From IMG/VR virus record IMGVR_UViG_3300025112_005635, positions 1-29,206 of that record: a DNA stretch of 29,206 bases; one strand, 5' to 3'. The translations under genes and the position numbers were made by a program. This document shows positions 24,227 through 29,206 of the stretch, piece after piece. Every line of letters starts with the position of its first letter. Position 1 is the stretch's first letter. The notes under the pieces are model-generated. The model was not told the origin of the DNA and did not search any database. It saw only the letters and a list, made by a program, of their open reading frames with translations. The DNA is from a virus.

Positions 24227-24848
24227 TAAATTTTTGATAGAACTCGATGAACATTTAGATTTATCTGATTTAGAAGATGTCAGTAAAGAGTTTATAGAAG
24301 TAGTTGATAAAATACCTAAAAAATATATCAGAGATGGGGCATTTGAGGATTTAGATTTAGATGACCTTTGTTGTATACATCCCCGAAATCTTGTAAATCC
24401 AGAAGATTGGAAAGATTATGGTTTAGTTGATAAACATGAGAAGTGGGAAGATTCTACTGTATATGATTATTTTCCTAAGTTGAGAAAATTGGTATTAACA
24501 TTACCATTTAAAAATGTATCACGAATACAGATTGTTTTTAGTAGGAATGGCGTAGAAGTATCGGCACACTCAGACCATAATGAGAATTGGAGACAAGAAA
24601 TGATATGGTTGACTTTATGTGGAGATAAAAAAATATTTGTTGAGGAATTTGATTTAAAAGGAAATTCTTGTTGGTTTGATAATTCTTATGTTCATGGAAC
24701 AAAGTCGGGCAATGGTCTTTCTGCAAGTTTAAGAATTGATGGGGAGTTCAAAGTGAATTTTAGAAAAAAAATATTTAATGATATGGAATGGAAAACTGTT
24801 CGTCATTATGTTGATGATACGGCATATACCAATAACTATACTAAATAA
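24216..24848 (+). CDS. 2OG-Fe(II) oxygenase-like (aspartyl/asparaginyl hydroxylase type)
   Basis: Jelly-roll oxygenase-like protein. Numbered from GTG 24216, the facial triad is seen as His118-Ser-Asp120 (AHSDHNENW), a distal His160 (YVHGT) and the 2-oxoglutarate-binding Arg173 (SLRIDG). The order H-x-D ... H ... R is that of aspartyl/asparaginyl beta-hydroxylases. GTG 24216 gives an 11-nt overlap with the SET gene; ATG 24180 would give 47 nt and an odd Met/Ile-rich start, so it is less likely. Substrate unknown; sits next to the SET gene, so both could modify proteins. Confidence 0.65.
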   Translation: MSSSKFLIELDEHLDLSDLEDVSKEFIEVVDKIPKKYIRDGAFEDLDLDDLCCIHPRNLVNPEDWKDYGLVDKHEKWEDSTVYDYFPKLRKLVLTLPFKNVSRIQIVFSRNGVEVSAHSDHNENWRQEMIWLTLCGDKKIFVEEFDLKGNSCWFDNSYVHGTKSGNGLSASLRIDGEFKVNFRKKIFNDMEWKTVRHYVDDTAYTNNYTK

Positions 24849-24849
24849 T

Positions 24850-25197
24850 ATGCCATTTACATCAAATAATAAAAATAAATTAGGTTTGGAACATTTCCAC
24901 TCGTTATTGTGGTTATTGAAAGATATGTGTTGGTTACAATTGTGGCCATTATTGGGACCAATCATACTTGTTCCGACAGTAGGACTTGCAGTATTCATAT
25001 CGTGGAAATCATTTTCCGATAGATTTCAGTTTTTCCAAAATTTATCAGTTATGCTTTGGTTATCAGCTAATGCAACTTGGATGGTCGGAGAATTATTTTA
25101 TGATGATACCACAAGACCATATGCTCTCGTATTTGTAATACTTGGGTTAGTGTCTTGGATTTCGAGTTTATTTTATCGCAGTAAAGATGAAAAATGA
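24850..25197 (+). CDS. Small membrane protein (115 aa)
   Basis: Unrecognised. Three hydrophobic segments are visible: about residues 32-52 (LWPLLGPIILVPTVGLAVFIS), about 63-79 (FQNLSVMLWLSANATWMV) and about 90-107 (YALVFVILGLVSWISSLF). The N-terminal part has an amphipathic stretch HFHSLLWLLKDMCWLQ. ATG 24850 lies one base after the stop of the preceding gene; an upstream in-frame ATG at 24778 would add 24 residues inside the oxygenase gene and is less likely. Resembles small uncharacterised bacterial envelope proteins; no function can be assigned. Overlaps the next gene by 11 nt. Confidence 0.6.
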   Translation: MPFTSNNKNKLGLEHFHSLLWLLKDMCWLQLWPLLGPIILVPTVGLAVFISWKSFSDRFQFFQNLSVMLWLSANATWMVGELFYDDTTRPYALVFVILGLVSWISSLFYRSKDEK

Positions 25198-26053
25198 ATT
25201 TAGATATATAGATTTGGGAACTGTTTCTAAAGAAATGTATGCTGCTCTTTGGGAATACGACAATGTAATTGATTTAAAAGATCCAATTCTTATAAAATTT
25301 AGTACAAATAAAACATTAGTTTCTTTTTTCCAAGGCCCGTATTGGGATAAAGAATTAAAAGAGTGGAAAAATCTTTATACAGATTTGACTAATTATTTTT
25401 ATTCTCCAGAATTATCAGATATAGATAAGTTAAGATATTATCAGAAAGTTGAAATCAATTATGATGCAGATTTATGTTATTATGTTGAAAGTCCCAATGT
25501 AACTAATTTTATTTATTTTTTTCCTGATGGTGGTCGTATAGAGGAAGATAAAAATAAACGAATTTTAATAACAGATTTATTTATGGATACTGTAAAAGAA
25601 ATTTTAGCAGAAACAAATATTGGTGAAACTAAAAGAAAAGGTAATGATATATTTTTTAAATCTGGTGGTAATTTAAAAAAATACCTTGGAAATTTATATA
25701 GACCATCGGCTAACAATTGGGGGTACTGTGATATTAGTATAACATATGATTTTGATTTTGAAGTGGCAAATAGAGTTAGAACATTTGATAGTAAAGTAAA
25801 GGTAAAGAAATTTGAAGTTGATGATATAAAGGATATGGTTGGTGGGTTGTGGGAAGTAGATCCTACTATTGATAAAGATGAATTAGATTTAGAAGTTGTT
25901 ACTCGTGTGTCTAAAAAGTTGGGATTGTCTATAAAAAATGATTCGTTGACTGGTGATGAAATGGATAAATTATTTGAGAGGGGCCATAGAAGATTGACAG
26001 AAGAACAATGGTATTTATATGGTAACAATGATGGATTTGAAATTAGGTATTGA
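25187..26053 (+). CDS. Hypothetical protein, weak biotin/lipoate-ligase-like pattern
   Basis: 288-residue protein that I do not recognise with confidence. PDGGRIEEDKNKRILITD (about 112-129) and GNDIFFKSGGNLKKYLG (about 151-167), followed by a DFDFE-V segment (about 187-193), recall the RRxGGG, K-x-x-G and D-x-D patterns of the biotin/lipoate-protein ligase fold, but the key RRxSGGG is not exact and the match may be coincidental. No signal peptide or membrane segment. Ends overlapping the GT-B-like gene. Treat the ligase idea as a hint only. Confidence 0.4.
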   Translation: MKNEFRYIDLGTVSKEMYAALWEYDNVIDLKDPILIKFSTNKTLVSFFQGPYWDKELKEWKNLYTDLTNYFYSPELSDIDKLRYYQKVEINYDADLCYYVESPNVTNFIYFFPDGGRIEEDKNKRILITDLFMDTVKEILAETNIGETKRKGNDIFFKSGGNLKKYLGNLYRPSANNWGYCDISITYDFDFEVANRVRTFDSKVKVKKFEVDDIKDMVGGLWEVDPTIDKDELDLEVVTRVSKKLGLSIKNDSLTGDEMDKLFERGHRRLTEEQWYLYGNNDGFEIRY

Positions 26054-26643
26054 TGGTGGTTATATTTTTTAGTCAGTATGCATCTTTTTCTACTGAGTTT
26101 AATGAAGTATATGAAAGTATTTTATTGAAACTCAAAGAGAAATATTCAGACAAAAATATTTTTTATAAATTACACCCATGCATTGAACGAGAAGAGTGGA
26201 AACAAGAATTAGATTTTCATTTGGATTTTGCAAAAAAATATAATCTCAAAACATCACCTGGATTTCCACAGGCAGATAAGATGATAAAAGATAATTTAGA
26301 TAGTATAAGTGCTACTTATAGTATTGATTCTTCAGTAATTAATACATCTCTTAAATATAATATTCCATCATATCATTTGTATGGGGTTTTCATATCTAAT
26401 AGAATTTCACACCCGTATAGAAAAATTGATGATCCAACTATGTTTGGGTGGGAGTATTTAGGGGGAGAGAAAATTTTCTCACCACTTTCTGTTAAATGGG
26501 AAGATTCCTTTATTATAAAAAATAATAAATTATATTTGAATGTTACAGATTTAAGTCAAATTGGATCAATAGATGATATTATTGTTGGAGATAATGAAAG
26601 ACCGAAATTGAAATGGGATGATTTGAGTTGGGATAAAACTTGA
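26053..26643 (+). CDS. Half GT-B-like protein (sialyltransferase/polysaccharide-synthesis-like)
   Basis: 197 residues from ATG 26053, overlapping the previous stop as TGATG. NIFYKLHPCIEREEW (about 33-49) resembles the K-x-HP donor-binding motif of capsule and sialyltransferase-type GT-B enzymes. SISATYSIDSSVINTSLKYNIPSYHLYG (about 86-113) resembles the following S-rich strand-loop that holds the nucleotide sugar. The usual N-terminal Rossmann half is missing, so it could be the C-terminal half of a larger enzyme, or a partner of another protein. A glycosyltransferase role is plausible. Confidence 0.42.
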   Translation: MVVIFFSQYASFSTEFNEVYESILLKLKEKYSDKNIFYKLHPCIEREEWKQELDFHLDFAKKYNLKTSPGFPQADKMIKDNLDSISATYSIDSSVINTSLKYNIPSYHLYGVFISNRISHPYRKIDDPTMFGWEYLGGEKIFSPLSVKWEDSFIIKNNKLYLNVTDLSQIGSIDDIIVGDNERPKLKWDDLSWDKT

Positions 26644-26661
26644 TTCTTAATATTTATTGAT

Positions 26662-26670
26662 AAGGAGAAG
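26662..26670 (+). promoter_or_regulatory. Strong ribosome binding site for the Hint-bearing protein
   Basis: AAGGAGAAG just upstream of ATG 26674, in one of the few intergenic gaps (30 nt). The AGGAG core is 6 nt from the ATG. Such a strong site with a gap suggests separate, high-level translation, as expected for a virion protein. No promoter consensus is clear. Confidence 0.5.
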
Positions 26671-26673
26671 TAA

Positions 26674-28086
26674 ATGTCTGTATTATATAGACAAAGTATA
26701 TATGAAGATAAAATAGTATCTCAATCATTAAACTTAGCTAATATGTTTTTGACGGGCAGTAATGCTAAATATTGGGCCGGTAAAGATAATCATCATGGAG
26801 TTTTAGTGTCATTTGATTATATGCCAAGTTCTGGGTCTTTAAAATTACTTGAGGCAAATACAAATATTGCAATAGAATCTCAACATGCAAATAATAATTG
26901 GAATGCTAATTTTTCACAATCAATAGGTTTAAGTCCAACATCTAAAAAGTTTGATATGGACGCTATGGCAACATATATTAGTGAAAGTGGTCATACTTCA
27001 ATAGTTCATATAACAAGAAATGCAACTGATTGGCAACAACAACCACATCCAAATGTCTTGACCAAATTTAATACAATTTTGAATAGTTATGGGATAACAT
27101 CTTCTTCTAAATATGAGGTGGCGTATGGTCAAGCTATTCCCGATTTTGATCTTCCCGACACAACATTTATTCTTAGATATGCATATGAAATTGATAATGA
27201 AATAGATGTACTTGTTAATTATAGAAACGATTTTAATGAACTTGTTCGGTCAAGCGGATACTCAAGTTATATACCACAACTTTCAGGTTCCTGGACTACC
27301 GATTTTGTTGGAAACTCAAATGGTATTCCAGATATTATAACAAAAATTGATGATTCTAAAGGACTTGAAGGAGTTAGGTTGTTTGATGTTACCACCTCAA
27401 CTTCTGCATCTTTATCATCATCATATAGTTATGTAGAAAGGTATAATAAACCTGATGTCAATCATTTAGGTGCTACAATGGAAGTTCGTGGTATAGTTAT
27501 GATGACACCAACCAAAAATATTATGGTTAGTCAAGTTCCAGAATATACTGGAGGTGACCAATGGTTAAATCATCAATATTTAGTATCATCATCAAATGAT
27601 AATGAAAGGATAGAATATTCGTATGGTAACAGAAAAATGTTTCAAAATAAATTTGCTACTCTTGTAGGACAAAAAATATTATCTTCAAGTAATGAATGGA
27701 TAGATGTCGAAGATTTAACTATTGGGGATGTATTGGTAAGTTATAATACTGGTAGTTCAGAAAAAGGAACTACAACAATAAAAGACATAGAAGCTATACA
27801 ATGGGGTGGTGATTATTTAATAAACAACACCTATAAATTTATGTCTGGCTCTCGTGTATATAATAGTCCAAATGAATCTTCTGGTTGGTCGTTTACTCAA
27901 ATTCAAGATGTAAATACTGGTACTTATATACTGAGTTCTTCATTGGATGCCATAGAAGTAAGTTCATCTGTGGCAAGAACTGAAGATACTGCGAATTATT
28001 GGGGTGATAGAATTGGATGGGTAATTGATGTTGAACCAAGTGATCATTATTTTGTTGGGAAAGTATTAGTGCACGATAATATTTAA
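26674..28086 (+). CDS. Large Ser-rich protein with C-terminal degenerate Hint domain (putative virion protein)
   Basis: 470 residues. N-terminal domain (about 42-180) is paralogous to the 19670 protein (IPDFDLPDTTFILRYAYE). The middle (about 180-325) holds Ser-rich stretches (TSTSASLSSSYSY). The C-terminus (about 328-470) is a Hint-like fold: FATLVGQKILSSSNEWIDVEDL and TIGDVLVSYN (349-358) give the first block, and the ending HYFVGKVLVHDN matches the last intein block. The nucleophilic residue at the start of the Hint (C/S) is replaced (TLVG) and the block-B His is not visible, so protein splicing is improbable. Such degenerate Hint ends occur in virion proteins. Function unknown; structural role inferred. 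Confidence 0.6.
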   Translation: MSVLYRQSIYEDKIVSQSLNLANMFLTGSNAKYWAGKDNHHGVLVSFDYMPSSGSLKLLEANTNIAIESQHANNNWNANFSQSIGLSPTSKKFDMDAMATYISESGHTSIVHITRNATDWQQQPHPNVLTKFNTILNSYGITSSSKYEVAYGQAIPDFDLPDTTFILRYAYEIDNEIDVLVNYRNDFNELVRSSGYSSYIPQLSGSWTTDFVGNSNGIPDIITKIDDSKGLEGVRLFDVTTSTSASLSSSYSYVERYNKPDVNHLGATMEVRGIVMMTPTKNIMVSQVPEYTGGDQWLNHQYLVSSSNDNERIEYSYGNRKMFQNKFATLVGQKILSSSNEWIDVEDLTIGDVLVSYNTGSSEKGTTTIKDIEAIQWGGDYLINNTYKFMSGSRVYNSPNESSGWSFTQIQDVNTGTYILSSSLDAIEVSSSVARTEDTANYWGDRIGWVIDVEPSDHYFVGKVLVHDNI

Positions 28087-28116
28087 TTTTGAGAAAGTAG
28101 TTTAATAATTATAGTT

Positions 28117-28560
28117 ATGAAAAACAAAGGTCTATTCGACCATATCACACACATTACACAGAAACAAACAAAAGGTTATTGGGATTCTCTAAACGAAACA
28201 GAGAAGAAGCAATGGTCTAATTATATGATACATAGATTCATATCTATGAAGATGGAATATGTAGATATAACGAATGAGTTTCAGAGATATAATTTGAAAC
28301 CAAAAGAGTTATACAAGTTATACACCAATGTTCTTCCAAAGAAGAAGGAATGGTTAAAATATGTTAAAGGAAAGAAGAATATGAAACACCCACAATGGTT
28401 ATTAGAGATAGTAGCAAAATATTATGAATCAAGTCTTAAAGAAGCACAAGAATATACAGAAGTATTCTATGCGACTGAACAAAATAAGGCAAATCTAAAA
28501 ACGATACTTCAGAAGTATGGAGTAGATCCTAAGGAAATCAGAAAACTAAATCTACCCTAA
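28117..28560 (+). CDS. 62: Clamp-loader small subunit (gp62-like)
   Basis: 147 residues, likely the small subunit of the T4-type clamp loader, non-enzymatic but needed for clamp opening. GLFDHITHITQKQTKGYW (4-21), YMIHRFISMKMEYVDITN (36-53), ELYKLYTNVLPKKKEWLKY (64-82) and the tail LQKYGVDPKEIRKL resemble gp62 of T4-like cyanophages as I recall; T4's own protein is longer (187) and more diverged. Codon and base use are less AT-rich, as with gp44 (20 G+C in 60 at 28141-28200). Unlike in T4, it is about 11 kb from gp44. Ends overlapping the next gene (TAATG). Confidence 0.72.
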   Translation: MKNKGLFDHITHITQKQTKGYWDSLNETEKKQWSNYMIHRFISMKMEYVDITNEFQRYNLKPKELYKLYTNVLPKKKEWLKYVKGKKNMKHPQWLLEIVAKYYESSLKEAQEYTEVFYATEQNKANLKTILQKYGVDPKEIRKLNLP

Positions 28561-29206
28561 TGACAAGAGTAAACTATGAAACTCTCGGTAAGTTCATTGA
28601 TGTAGATGAAAGAGACTTAGAGTTTGAAAGGGTTACAAATTCAATAGATGTAGTAGATAGAGAATATGGTGTAGATGTCATATTCGATTATTACAGGCGT
28701 CATGGATTTCCCCACTACAAAATTCGTGAAGATGAAAAACACGAACATATGAGGAAACTCAAAAAGTTTGATGTTGATACAATATTCATTGACAATCAGA
28801 TAGTCCAGACTATGCATTGTTTGAGATTGGCTTGGTCATACTTTCCACACTTTTGGTCAGTTCAATGTGGACATTCAAGAACATCACCGATGGAAGCATT
28901 CAATGACGACAAGATATTCAAGTCAGTTATTACAAAGTGTTGGAATTGGGAACAGAAACATTACAAGGGTGAGGATCCAGAAGGGGAGAGAAACAAGTTC
29001 CACGAAAATAGACTACGACAATCTTTGAAGTTATATTCAGGTGTTCAAGCAGTATCAAACTTTCGTCCAACGGCAGCCAAACTAATCTACGAGAAGTTTG
29101 GTGGTGATGGAGTGATATGGGACATGAGTTGTGGTTGGGGTGGAAGGTTACTTGGATTTCTTTCATCATCTAATACCAAACACTATATTGGAACTGAACC
29201 ATCTAC
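28560..29206 (+). CDS. Methyltransferase-like protein, partial (runs off the right edge)
   Basis: First 215 residues of a protein whose 3' end lies outside the window; the frame stays open to the last base. Start ATG 28560 overlaps the gp62 stop as TAATG. Residues 151-215 align with residues 153-212 of the methyltransferase-like protein at the left edge. RLRQSLKLYSGVQAVSNFRP parallels TLRSCIGLRKYICSQFKPN, and WDMSCGWGGRLLGF (187-200) parallels LDFSAGWGDRLAGF, a SAM-binding motif I. HYIGTEP parallels YYLGIDP. The catalytic motif (PPY) would lie outside the window. Likely a DNA methyltransferase or related enzyme. Confidence 0.7.
   Translation, partial: MTRVNYETLGKFIDVDERDLEFERVTNSIDVVDREYGVDVIFDYYRRHGFPHYKIREDEKHEHMRKLKKFDVDTIFIDNQIVQTMHCLRLAWSYFPHFWSVQCGHSRTSPMEAFNDDKIFKSVITKCWNWEQKHYKGEDPEGERNKFHENRLRQSLKLYSGVQAVSNFRPTAAKLIYEKFGGDGVIWDMSCGWGGRLLGFLSSSNTKHYIGTEPS

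Noticed and set aside
26674-28086. An active intein
   Set aside because: The Hint-like domain lacks the nucleophile at its start, has no usable block-B His, and has no C-extein after its HDN-I end, so splicing is not expected.
1-29206. tRNA genes, rRNA, rho-independent terminators, integrase or attachment sites
   Set aside because: No stem-loop followed by a T-run, cloverleaf or recombinase motif was seen in the few short gaps between genes. A tool-based tRNA and terminator scan was not possible.

Overview
The window looks like part of the genome of a T4-like (tevenvirus-type) marine myophage infecting a Gram-negative host. The best evidence is a sliding-clamp-loader large subunit of the gp44/RFC type (16014-16934) and a small ORF that reads as the partner subunit gp62 (28117-28560). 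All recognised genes lie on the + strand. They are packed with 1-26 nt overlaps (ATGA, TAATG) and almost no intergenic space, and the DNA is AT-rich. No tRNA, rRNA, CRISPR array, IS element or integrase was seen. Assignment to a phage rests on the clamp loader and genome style; no capsid, tail or terminase gene is recognisable with certainty.

Layout. (1) 1-1231: DNA methyltransferase-like protein, a paralogue of the partial gene at the right edge. (2) 1216-16024: a very AT-rich surface-glycan island. It holds six glycosyltransferase-like genes of several folds, two ATP-grasp ligases (one TupA-like), three different sulfotransferase domains, an SGNH hydrolase, an AdoMet decarboxylase (speD), two long MORN_2/YwqK-type repeat proteins, a small methyltransferase, a stand-alone Hint (intein-like) domain and a 56-aa basic protein. 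One sulfotransferase is fused to two nucleotidyltransferase-like domains. (3) 16014-17542: clamp loader and a ClpP-like serine protease, with more GC-balanced DNA. (4) 17542-21426: radical SAM protein, HldE-type sugar kinase, zinc-ribbon protein, a virion-like domain, and a GNAT + QueC-like fusion. (5) 21419-26643: an outer-membrane porin-like protein, an EamA/DMT permease, a DUF1989 protein, a SET-domain protein, a 2OG-Fe(II) oxygenase-like protein, a small membrane protein, an unknown protein and a half GT-B-like protein. (6) 26674-28086: a Ser/Thr-rich protein ending in a degenerate Hint domain. (7) 28117-29206: gp62 and the second methyltransferase-like gene.

The genes of regions 2, 4 and 5 look like accessory cargo set among replication genes. 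The cargo would let the phage build or modify a sulfated, possibly amino-acid- or heptose-bearing glycan (on virion or host envelope) and alter nutrient transport. The cargo of regions 4-6 also separates gp44 from gp62, which are adjacent in T4. The most novel items are the sulfotransferase-nucleotidyltransferase-nucleotidyltransferase fusion, the GNAT-QueC-like fusion, the radical SAM protein with an N-terminal SPASM-like cysteine set, the modular family of Hint proteins, and the porin/EamA/DUF1989/SET/2OG block.
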